A stretch of 12,853 nucleotides of DNA, from assembly GCA_017545095.1 (NCBI GenBank), contig JAFYCU010000140.1, positions 1 to 12,853 of the forward strand, in the 5' to 3' direction. Shown here in pieces: positions 1 to 6,560 of this stretch. The translations under genes and the position numbers were made by a program. A model generated the notes under the pieces. The model had not been told where the DNA came from. It made no database searches and saw only the letters and a list, made by a program, of their open reading frames with translations. How positions within the stretch are numbered: the stretch's first letter is position 1; each line of letters begins with the position of its first letter. The stretch is from Muribaculaceae bacterium. GTDB taxonomy: Bacteria; Bacteroidota; Bacteroidia; Bacteroidales; Muribaculaceae.

Positions 1-1196
1 CGGAAGAACTGCTGGAACTCGGTGAGCAACTTCTCCATGTTGAGGCTTCCGTCGGCGTTCTGGTACCATTGCGGTTCCTGCGAGAGTCGTTCCTGCGTGC
101 TCCAAGTGAGTTCACGCGGGATGATTTCGCGGTAGATGGCATTGGCGATGCGCAGCGGTTTGCCCACCTCGCGCTTGATGAGTCCCAGGTCAATCACATA
201 CTGGATGTCGTCGCTGGGCATCAGGCTGTCGTCAATCTCATCGGTGCTGGCAAGGATTGGCTCGATGACGCGCCGCACGCGCGGCTCGCGCAGCTTGTCG
301 ATGAGGATGTCGATGTGTGTGTCGCGGCGGTAGATGATGCGCTCCTGTGCGCGGTACATCATTTCGGGGGTGATGACCACGCTGCGGTCGCGGTTCTCCT
401 TCATCTTGTAGGTCACCTCATGCCCCAGGGCGTTCACGAGCCAGGGTTGCCCCTCGGTGGCCTGCCACACAAAGGGGAAGCAGTCCTCTTCGAATCGCTG
501 CCCTGTCTCGGCGGTGTGCTGGCCGTAGAGCTCGCGGATCTCGTTGAGCGTGAAATCGCCCAGCCTGAGTGATTCGGCCTTGATGTTGAACGCCGAGCCG
601 CCGGTGATGATTTCGCCCGAGGAGGTGTGTATGCGGTAGTCACGCACGTCGCGCACGCCGCACAGCACGATGCTCTGTGGGAAATGCGCCGGGCGGTCGT
701 CATAGCCTGCCCGCAGCTGCCGAAGTACGCTCACCAGCGAGTCGCCCACCAGCGAGTCGATTTCATCAATGAAGAGCACTAAGGGTTTCGGCAAAGCCTC
801 ACTCAATCGACGGAGGTAAGATGTGAGCATAGAGCTGATGCCGACTGCTCGCACTGTTTCACGCACTGTGTAGGGCAAGTCGCTGCCAACAATGGCATTC
901 ATTCGGTCGGCAATCACATCACAGGTGGAGTTGATGACAACCTCCACATTGTTGCGCATGGCCTGCCCTCCCTCCACGTTGGCATACACGGCGATGTAGT
1001 CGTCGTGTGCGTTCAAGTAGTCTCGCAGGGCGAGCAGGCAAGAGGTCTTGCCCGTCTGCCGCGGTGCGTGCAGCACAAAATAGCGCTTCTGTCGGATGAG
1101 TGTCAGCATTTCATCCAAATCAAAACGGCTCAAAGGGTCGAGTGTGTAGTTGTCTTCGGGAATATTCGGCCCCGCAGTGTTGAAAAAGCGTTCCAT
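1..1196 (-). CDS. AAA-like P-loop ATPase, C-terminus beyond window edge
   Basis: An open frame of 398 codons runs from the ATG at 1196 to the left edge without a stop, so the gene is partial at its C-terminus. The start MERFFNTAGP is followed by Walker A APRQTGKT (residues 44-51) and a Walker B strand LVLFIDEID (139-147). The region after Walker B (VLCGVRDVRDYRIH) looks like a sensor strand of the STAND/ORC-like AAA group. The wording N-T-A-G-P...Y-F-V-L-H-A-P-R-Q-T-G-K-T is typical of the AAA-like ATP-binding proteins that are frequent in Bacteroidales and cyanobacteria; their cellular role is not established. The ATG lies about 25 bases downstream of a good promoter at 1222-1253, which supports this start. 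It is divergent from the broken AAA_14 gene at 1537. Family assignment is from motifs only; no specific function can be given. Confidence 0.85.
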   Translation of the reverse strand, partial: MERFFNTAGPNIPEDNYTLDPLSRFDLDEMLTLIRQKRYFVLHAPRQTGKTSCLLALRDYLNAHDDYIAVYANVEGGQAMRNNVEVVINSTCDVIADRMNAIVGSDLPYTVRETVRAVGISSMLTSYLRRLSEALPKPLVLFIDEIDSLVGDSLVSVLRQLRAGYDDRPAHFPQSIVLCGVRDVRDYRIHTSSGEIITGGSAFNIKAESLRLGDFTLNEIRELYGQHTAETGQRFEEDCFPFVWQATEGQPWLVNALGHEVTYKMKENRDRSVVITPEMMYRAQERIIYRRDTHIDILIDKLREPRVRRVIEPILASTDEIDDSLMPSDDIQYVIDLGLIKREVGKPLRIANAIYREIIPRELTWSTQERLSQEPQWYQNADGSLNMEKLLTEFQQFF

Positions 1197-1221
1197 ATTG
1201 TCGATATCCAATAACTCGCTG

Positions 1222-1253
1222 CAAATTTACAAATAAAATTTAACATCGCCAAA
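1222..1253 (-). promoter_or_regulatory. Bacteroidetes-type promoter of the leftward AAA ATPase
   Basis: Read on the minus strand, 1229-1222 is TAAATTTG, a perfect match to the -7 consensus TAnnTTTG. A TTTG lies at 1253-1250, with 20 bases between the two elements, as expected for the housekeeping sigma factor of Bacteroidetes. The leader to the ATG at 1196 would be about 20 bases. Confidence 0.75.
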
Positions 1254-1440
1254 AACGAAGGCAACTACCAATGACTTCTCCCCAATGAAGCCCGTGGCAA
1301 GAAGCACGGCGGACACCTTCTGGGTGTACCGCAAAATCGCTGCCACGGAAATATCCCCCTGCGCCCCCTTTTTGCATTTCAGGATGCACGATAGTGCGCC
1401 TCGCGAGCTTGGTTCTCGGCTCTTGTCTGGCTTTATAGGC
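1254..1440. other. Intergenic DNA without a supportable gene
   Basis: This stretch lies between the divergent promoters of the two ATPase genes. A 129-codon minus-strand frame (1240-1629) and a 61-codon plus frame cross it, but the minus frame runs into the AAA_14 gene and its promoter, and neither frame resembles a protein family I know. Base composition is more GC-rich than the flanking promoter segments. It may be a copy of an intergenic repeat, but this cannot be judged from one copy. Confidence 0.4.
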
Positions 1441-1498
1441 GAAATTGCACTGCCAATTGTGCAATTTTAGCCTTTTTTGCACAATCTTCAGTGCAAAA
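1437..1498. repeat. Two tandem TTGCAC-N8-GTGCAA dyads, 32 bp apart
   Basis: Half-sites TTGCAC lie at 1445-1450 and 1477-1482, and GTGCAA at 1459-1464 and 1491-1496. Each pair forms a dyad with an 8-base centre, and both half-sites recur with a 32-bp period, about three helical turns. The left dyad extends to 9 bp (1442-1450 with 1459-1467) plus an outer AGGC/GCCT (1437-1440 with 1470-1473). The right dyad extends to 8 bp (1475-1482 with 1491-1498). The right dyad covers the TTTG of the promoter at 1476-1510. Arrangement and position suggest paired operator sites. The left dyad followed by six T residues also resembles an intrinsic terminator, but no plus-strand gene lies upstream of it. Confidence 0.75.
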
Positions 1499-1510
1499 TA
1501 GCTATCTTTG
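1476..1510 (+). promoter_or_regulatory. Promoter of the AAA_14/DUF4143 gene
   Basis: TATCTTTG at 1503-1510 fits the Bacteroidetes -7 consensus TAnnTTTG exactly. A TTTG at 1476-1479 could be the -33 element, but its 23-base spacing is longer than the usual 19-20. The predicted transcript starts near 1515-1518, some 20 bases before the ATG at 1537. The upstream element lies inside the right-hand TTGCAC-N8-GTGCAA dyad. Confidence 0.6.
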
Positions 1511-1536
1511 CAGCGCGAAACAAAAAATGATGAAAG

Positions 1537-2709
1537 ATGGACGTAAACTTGACTCAGGCAATGACGCAGCGTGTGGCAGCGGTAACCACCAGTTTCCACC
1601 GATATATGTACGACCAAATCAACTGGCAACGACCCATGCTGGGCTTGGGGGGGCCGCGCGGTGTGGGCAAAACCACCTTGTTTTTACAATACATCCGTGA
1701 ACATGGTCATGAACGGTGAATGTTCTATGTCTCGGCCGACAACATCTACTTCGCATCGCATTCTCTGGTTGAGCTGGCCGATGAATTTGTGCGCGAGGGC
1801 GGACAACATCTGTTTATTGACGAGATACACAAATACGCGCAATGGTCGCGCGAACTGAAGCAAATCTACGACACGCATCCCGACTTGTGCGTGTCGTTCA
1901 CCGGCTCCTCGATTCTCGACATCACCAAAGGTGAGGCCGATTTGAGCCGCCGAGCACCCATCTACCATATCCAGGGACTGTCGTTCCGTGAATACTTGTC
2001 GCTGTTTCATAGCATCAACCTGCCAGTGGCTTCGCTCGACCAAGTGCTTAACAACGAAGTAACCATTCCCGGTGTGCCACACCCCATTCCATATTTCCAA
2101 GACTACCTGCGGCATGGTTATTACCCTTTCGGCGATGACCCGCAATTCCCCACGATTATTGACCAAATTGTAGCCCAGACACTGGAAACCGACATTCCGC
2201 AATTTGCCAACCTCACTCCAGCCACTGTGCGCAAACTCAAGCACTTATTGAGTGTGGTAGCCCAGAGTGTGCCATTCAAGCCCGTCATCGACACGCTGGC
2301 CACGATGGTGGGCGTGAGCAGGAACGTGCTACCCGATTATTTCATCTATATGGAAAAGGCGGGGTTGATATCGATGCTGCGTGATTCCACAGCCGGGGTG
2401 CGTGGTGTGGGCAAAACGAAGAAAGTGTATCTCGACAACACCAACTTGGCATTTGTGCTTGGAGGAGCCTCGACCGATGTGGGCAACATTCGAGAGACTT
2501 TCGTATTCAACCAAATGCGTGTGAAGCATAATATTGCGGCCTCGCGCTATGCTGATTTCGACATTGGTGAGGTAACGCTTGAAGTGGGCGGTCACAAAAA
2601 AGGCACCCGGCAGTTGCAAGGCAGCAAACGCGGCTATGTGGTGCGCGACGACATTGAGGTCGGAGCCGGGAATATCATCCCGCTATGGGCATTAGGGTTC
2701 ACCTACTGA
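1537..2709 (+). pseudogene. AAA_14/DUF4143 ATPase interrupted by an in-frame TGA
   Basis: Two pieces lie in the same reading frame: 1537-1719 (60 residues) and 1720-2709 (329 residues). They are separated only by the TGA at 1717-1719, which is followed at once by ATG. Together they give a normal-length family member of about 390 codons. Walker A GPRGVGKT (residues 39-46) is in the first piece. The second has the YVSADNIYF strand, Walker B LFIDEIHKY (D95, E96 of the joined frame), the FTGSSILDI sensor region, SFREYLSLF, the DUF4143 part, and the family-typical end IPLWALGF. The stop parts the P-loop from Walker B, so neither product alone could be a normal ATPase. Nonsense mutation is the simplest reading; reinitiation at the adjacent ATG, or a sequencing error, are alternatives. 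ATG codons at 1527 and 1530 are in other frames. Intact homologues are common and often multicopy in Bacteroidales; their function is unknown. Confidence 0.85.
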
Positions 2710-2837
2710 GATGAGAAAAGGACTCCATGTTTCGCACTTTTGATACACGTGCTCATGGTGGGGGGCATGAGGCCTCGATGGCAACGTGTGCCATGCGGAT
2801 GCAATAAAAGCCGCCGGTGTGCGTTAATATCTATGAT

Positions 2838-4814
2838 ATGAACCAACGAATATTGCACATCATCATAGCTGCATTGCTCATCGGGGTCGTGTGGGGTGCC
2901 GTGGGCTGCAAGGGAGCGAAAATCACCGAGGCCGATGAAGCCTATGACCGCGGCGAGTATAACGACGCGGCGGTGATTTACCGCAAGGTGTATAACAAAC
3001 TCACCAAGCGTGAGGACCGCTGGCTGCGTGGCGAGGTGGCCTACATGATGGGCCTGTGCTACCGCAAGCTGAACCAGAACTCGCGTGCCAGTGCGGCCTT
3101 TCAGAGTGCCATCCGCTACGAATACGAGGACTCGATGGCCCTGTTCTATCTTGCCGAGGCGCAGCAGCGCGAGGGCAGGTATGCCGATGCTATCGAGAAC
3201 TACCGTGCCTTTATGGAGTATGTGCCCGACCACTACCAGTCGCAAATCGGCATTCGCGGCTGCCAGATGGCCCCGCAGTGGAAGCAGGACGGGTCGCGCT
3301 ACATCGTGAAGCAGGCCAAGCTGTTCAACTCGCGCCGTGCCGACTTTGCCCCCATGCTCCTCGGCCAGGACTTCGACCAGCTCTACTTCACCAGCAGCCG
3401 CGAGCAGGCCACGGGCGATGCCAAGAGCGAGATCACCGGCACCAAGAAGAGCGACGTGTTTTTCAGCAAGCTCGACGACAAGGGCAAGTGGAGCCGCCCG
3501 GCACCTGTGGAGGGCGAGCTGAACACCGAATGGGACGAGGGCATGACCGCCTTCTCGCCCGATGGCAGCACGATGTACCTGGCCAAAGCCATTCGCAAGA
3601 ATGCCCCCAGCTCCATCGACATCTACACCAGCAGCCGCAGCGAGGCCAAGTGGGGAGCGGCACAGAAGTTTGAAATCACTGCCGACACGCTTAGTGCCTA
3701 CTGCGACCCGGCAGTGAGCACCAACGGCACCTGGCTCTACTTCTCGAGCGACATGCCCGGCGGCCAGGGCGGCAAGGACCTGTGGCGCATCAACATCAAG
3801 GACAAGCATGGCACGCTGGAGAACCTGGGCGACCAAATCAACACCCCCGGCGACGAGCGATTCCCCTATTGCCGCACCGATAGCATCCTCTACTTTGCCA
3901 GCGACGGCCACCCCGGCATGGGCGGGCTCGACCTCTACAAGGCCACGCTGCAGCCCAGCGGCAAATGGTATATTGAGAACATGGGGTCGCCCATGAACTC
4001 GGCATATGATGACTTCGGCATTACCTTTGGCAAGGGCGAGAGCGGCTACTTCTCGAGCAACCGTGGCGATGCGCGTGGCTACGACCACATCTTCTCGTTT
4101 GAGAAACCCGAACTCAAGGTGTGGATCAGTGGCTATGTAGTTGACAAGGATGACGAGCCGGTGCCCAACGCCATCATCCGCATCGTGGGCGACGACGGCA
4201 GCAACCAGAAGTCGGTGGCCAAGCCCGATGGGTCGTTCCGTTTCGACCTGCAACGCGGCGTGAGCTATGTGATGCTCGCCGGTGCCGACGGTTACCTGAA
4301 CAGCAAGCAGGAGTTTGAGAGCGACATCGAGGAGGCCGATGCCGAGTATAACGTCGACTTCATCCTCGCCGCCATGAACAAGCCGCAGGTGATTGAGAAC
4401 ATCTTCTACGACTACGACAAGGCCGTGCTGCGCGATGAGTCGAAAGAGGCTTTGGATGCTATGGTGCAGGTGCTCAAGGACAACCCGCACATTATCATCG
4501 AGATGGCCTCGCACACCGACCGCATAGGCAGCGACCGCTATAACAACAGCCTGAGCGAGCGTCGTGCGCAGAGCGTGGTGGACTACCTGATCAAGAGCGG
4601 CATTGCCCGCGACCGCCTCAAACCCCACGGCTACGGCAAGACGCGGCCCAAGGTGGTGACTAAGCGCATCGAGAAACTCTACCCGCAGTTCCACGAGGGC
4701 GATGTGCTCAACGAGGAGTTTATCGAAAAACTCAGCGACGAGGATAAAGCCGCCGCCGACCAGGTGAACCGCCGCACCGAGTTCCAGGTGATCAGCACCA
4801 ACTACGACTTTTAA
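2838..4814 (+). CDS. porE: PorE-like TPR/beta-propeller/OmpA-domain lipoprotein
   Basis: This 658-residue protein starts at the ATG at 2838, not at the in-frame ATG at 2817, because 2838 opens a lipoprotein signal peptide: MNQR, a hydrophobic stretch, then lipobox AVGC with the lipidated Cys at residue 24. Domains in order are TPR repeats (about 31-137), a PD40/WD40-like beta-propeller with repeated YF(T/S)S and SPDG-type strands (about 165-425), a carboxypeptidase-regulatory-like beta sandwich (about 430-510), and an OmpA-C peptidoglycan-binding domain (about 525-655). In the last, ASHTDRIGS...LSERRAQS supplies the usual diaminopimelate-binding Asp and Arg (D561, R576). Order and length match PorE (PG1058) of Porphyromonas gingivalis, a periplasmic type IX secretion component. 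It probably anchors a secretion complex to peptidoglycan. I found no clear TAnnTTTG promoter in the 128 bases upstream. A related OmpA-family lipoprotein outside type IX secretion is the main alternative. Confidence 0.85.
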   Translation: MNQRILHIIIAALLIGVVWGAVGCKGAKITEADEAYDRGEYNDAAVIYRKVYNKLTKREDRWLRGEVAYMMGLCYRKLNQNSRASAAFQSAIRYEYEDSMALFYLAEAQQREGRYADAIENYRAFMEYVPDHYQSQIGIRGCQMAPQWKQDGSRYIVKQAKLFNSRRADFAPMLLGQDFDQLYFTSSREQATGDAKSEITGTKKSDVFFSKLDDKGKWSRPAPVEGELNTEWDEGMTAFSPDGSTMYLAKAIRKNAPSSIDIYTSSRSEAKWGAAQKFEITADTLSAYCDPAVSTNGTWLYFSSDMPGGQGGKDLWRINIKDKHGTLENLGDQINTPGDERFPYCRTDSILYFASDGHPGMGGLDLYKATLQPSGKWYIENMGSPMNSAYDDFGITFGKGESGYFSSNRGDARGYDHIFSFEKPELKVWISGYVVDKDDEPVPNAIIRIVGDDGSNQKSVAKPDGSFRFDLQRGVSYVMLAGADGYLNSKQEFESDIEEADAEYNVDFILAAMNKPQVIENIFYDYDKAVLRDESKEALDAMVQVLKDNPHIIIEMASHTDRIGSDRYNNSLSERRAQSVVDYLIKSGIARDRLKPHGYGKTRPKVVTKRIEKLYPQFHEGDVLNEEFIEKLSDEDKAAADQVNRRTEFQVISTNYDF

Positions 4815-4871
4815 CGTAATAATCCAACCGCTTCGCCTTTAGGATGGGTTTGGGGGCAAAACATAATCATC

Positions 4872-4979
4872 ATGGACACTGCACTTGAACTGAATGCTGA
4901 GTTTCATCGCAACTTGAGTGTCATTGCGCAGGACGAGAGCCGCCTGCGCCGCGCCATGGCCGCCGAGAAACCATTGTGA
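4872..4979 (+). CDS. Short ORF (35 residues), possible antitoxin-like N-terminal remnant
   Basis: ATG at 4872 opens a 35-residue frame beginning MDTALELNAEFHRNLSVIA and ending EKPL, with its TGA at 4977-4979. Only one base separates this stop from the helicase ATG at 4981, a spacing that suggests translational coupling. The first part resembles, from memory, the N-terminus of small helical Bacteroidales proteins of the kind annotated as hypothetical or antitoxin-like, which are usually about 80-90 residues. If so, this copy has lost most of its length. It could also be a genuine leader peptide for the helicase. No promoter is evident in the 57 bases between the PorE-like gene and this ORF, so read-through from that gene is possible. 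Confidence 0.45.
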   Translation: MDTALELNAEFHRNLSVIAQDESRLRRAMAAEKPL

Positions 4980-4980
4980 T

Positions 4981-6438
4981 ATGGAAAAAGCAGCATCTGC
5001 CAATAGTGCGCTCCGGCACAGCGATGAGCGTGTGCGGGCGTTGGCTCTGGCGGTGATGGACGAGTTGCCGTTTGAACCTACCGAAGAGCAGTTGCTGCTC
5101 ATCGTGGCACTGGCGCATGTCCTGCTCTACGCCCCCGAGCGCGGGGTGTTTCTGCTCACGGGCTATGCGGGCACGGGAAAGACCTCGGTGGTGGGTGCCT
5201 TGGTGCGTGCCCTGCGGCGCGTGCAGCGCAGCTGTGTGTTGCTTGCTCCCACGGGACGAGCCGCCCACATTTTGGCCGACTATAGCGGTCATGCCGCCTT
5301 CACCATCCATCGCAGGATTTACCGCCAGCATAGCTATGGCAGCGACACCTTCATGCTGGCCGAGAACAAGTTGCAAAACACGCTTTTCATCGTTGACGAG
5401 GCCTCGATGATTGCCAATGCCACTGCCGATGGTGGTGCAGCCTTTGGCAGCGGTCGGTTGCTCGACGATCTCGTCACCTATGCCTACAACGGCCAGGGCT
5501 GCCGCCTGCTGCTCATGGGCGACCCGGCGCAGCTGCCCCCGGTGGGCAGCACCGAGAGCCCGGCACTGAGCGAGACGGTGCTGCAGGGCTACCAGCTCGC
5601 CGTCTATGGCATGACATTGCGCCAGATAGCGCGGCAGGCCAGTGAGAGCGGAATCCTGGCCAACGCCACCGCACTGCGCCAGCACATGGAAGAGGGACTG
5701 CTCGTCAACCCCGACTTGAACGTTGCCGACTATCCCGACATTCAGGCTGTGAGCAGTGAGTACCTGATGGAGCTGCTCGACGACAGCTATGGCCGCAATG
5801 GGCTGGAGCAAACCATCGTGATCACCCGCAGCAACCGCCGTGCCACGCTGTTCAACACGGGCATACGCAACCGCATCCTCTACCGCGAGGAAGAGCTTGC
5901 TGGCGGCGATATCCTCATCGTGGCCAAGAACAACTATCTGTGGGCCGAGGAATATCAGGAGCTGGATTTTATCGCCAATGGTGATGTGCTGCGCGTGCGT
6001 CGCGTGCGCGGCGATGTGGAGCGGACCTACGGGCTGCGCTTCGCCACCGTCACCGTGGAGCTGCCCGACCATGGGGGGCTGGAGATGGACGTGAAAGTGG
6101 TGCTCGACTGCTTGCTGAGCGACACGCCGGCGTTGACGCGCGACCAAAGCGAGCGGATGTTCAACGAGGTGTGGAACGAACTCACCGGCGACCGCCGCGA
6201 GCGATACCGACAGCTGAAGCTGCATCCCTATTTCAATGCGCTACAGGTTAAATATGCCTATGCCGTCACCTGCCACAAGGCCCAGGGTGGGCAGTGGAGC
6301 AATGTGTTTATCGACATGGGCGGTATCCCCGCTGAGGCCACGACCACCCTCGACTATCACCGCTGGCTCTACACCGCGCTCACCCGTGCCCGCGAGCGCG
6401 TGTACCTCATCAATTATTTCCCAAAACCATCTGGGTAG
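4981..6438 (+). CDS. RecD/Pif1-type superfamily 1 DNA helicase
   Basis: The protein has 485 residues from the ATG at 4981. The in-frame ATG at 4918 would overlap the small ORF and add a low-quality leader, so it was not used. Helicase motifs appear in order: a Q-motif-like PTEEQ (33-37), Walker A GYAGTGKT (61-68), motif Ia LLAPTGRAA (87-95), TIHRRIY (108-114), Walker B VDEAS (138-142), motif III MGDPAQLPPVG (179-189), a C-terminal motif V YAVTCHKAQGGQW (about 425-437), and motif VI LYTALTRARERVYLI near the end. This is the AAA_30 plus UvrD_C_2 arrangement of ATP-dependent 5'-3' helicases of the RecD2/Pif1 group. It lacks a RecD N-terminal extension and any nuclease domain. It probably acts in DNA repair or replication. 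It converges on alaS, with a repeat array between the two stops. Confidence 0.9.
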   Translation: MEKAASANSALRHSDERVRALALAVMDELPFEPTEEQLLLIVALAHVLLYAPERGVFLLTGYAGTGKTSVVGALVRALRRVQRSCVLLAPTGRAAHILADYSGHAAFTIHRRIYRQHSYGSDTFMLAENKLQNTLFIVDEASMIANATADGGAAFGSGRLLDDLVTYAYNGQGCRLLLMGDPAQLPPVGSTESPALSETVLQGYQLAVYGMTLRQIARQASESGILANATALRQHMEEGLLVNPDLNVADYPDIQAVSSEYLMELLDDSYGRNGLEQTIVITRSNRRATLFNTGIRNRILYREEELAGGDILIVAKNNYLWAEEYQELDFIANGDVLRVRRVRGDVERTYGLRFATVTVELPDHGGLEMDVKVVLDCLLSDTPALTRDQSERMFNEVWNELTGDRRERYRQLKLHPYFNALQVKYAYAVTCHKAQGGQWSNVFIDMGGIPAEATTTLDYHRWLYTALTRARERVYLINYFPKPSG

Positions 6439-6443
6439 GGCGG

Positions 6444-6464
6444 TTTTCAGTTTTCAGTCTTCGG
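6444..6464. repeat. TTTTCAG heptamer repeat
   Basis: Two exact TTTTCAG units (6444-6450, 6451-6457) are followed by a degenerate TCTTCGG (6458-6464). The array starts six bases after the helicase stop codon and leads directly into the 9-bp array. AAAACC at 6423-6428 can pair with GGTTTT at 6442-6447, a weak hairpin over the helicase stop that might help termination. Confidence 0.6.
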
Positions 6465-6550
6465 TCTCTAAGGTCTCTAGGGACTTTAAGGACTTTAAGG
6501 TCTTTAGGGACTTTAAGGAGTTTAGGGAGTTTAAGGACTTTAAGGCCTCT
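6461..6550. repeat. Ten-unit 9-bp tandem repeat between convergent genes
   Basis: Ten consecutive 9-base units fill 6461-6550. The commonest forms are AAGGACTTT (6488, 6533) and AGGGACTTT (6479, 6506), with variants AAGGTCTTT (6497), AAGGAGTTT (6515), AGGGAGTTT (6524), and edge units AAGGTCTCT (6470), AAGGCCTCT (6542) and TCGGTCTCT (6461). The core units are nearly identical and the outer ones have diverged, as expected for an array that grows by slippage in the middle. The alaS stop codon (6561-6563) is 10 bases beyond. The plus-strand KDF/REF peptide pattern follows from the 9-bp period and does not show coding. Confidence 0.9.
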
Positions 6551-6560
6551 ATAACTCACC

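Noticed and set aside
1437..1478. Intrinsic terminator reading (stem plus six T)
   Set aside because: No plus-strand gene ends upstream; the matching second dyad 32 bp on favours an operator-like pair.
1240..1629. 129-codon minus-strand ORF
   Set aside because: It overlaps the AAA_14 gene and both promoter elements and has no recognisable domain.
1717..1719. UGA recoding (alternative genetic code or selenocysteine)
   Set aside because: All other genes here are free of internal TGA and use TGA as stop; no selenoprotein family or nearby insertion-element hairpin is evident.
2703..4694. 663-codon open frame on the minus strand
   Set aside because: It is antisense to the well-supported PorE-like gene, has no family motifs, and arises from GC-rich codon use.
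4921..6225. 434-codon minus-strand frame
   Set aside because: Antisense shadow of the helicase, whose motifs are all intact on the plus strand.
6461..6550. CRISPR array or coding KDF repeat
   Set aside because: The 9-bp units have no spacers, no cas genes are near, and the repeating peptide is a product of the period alone.
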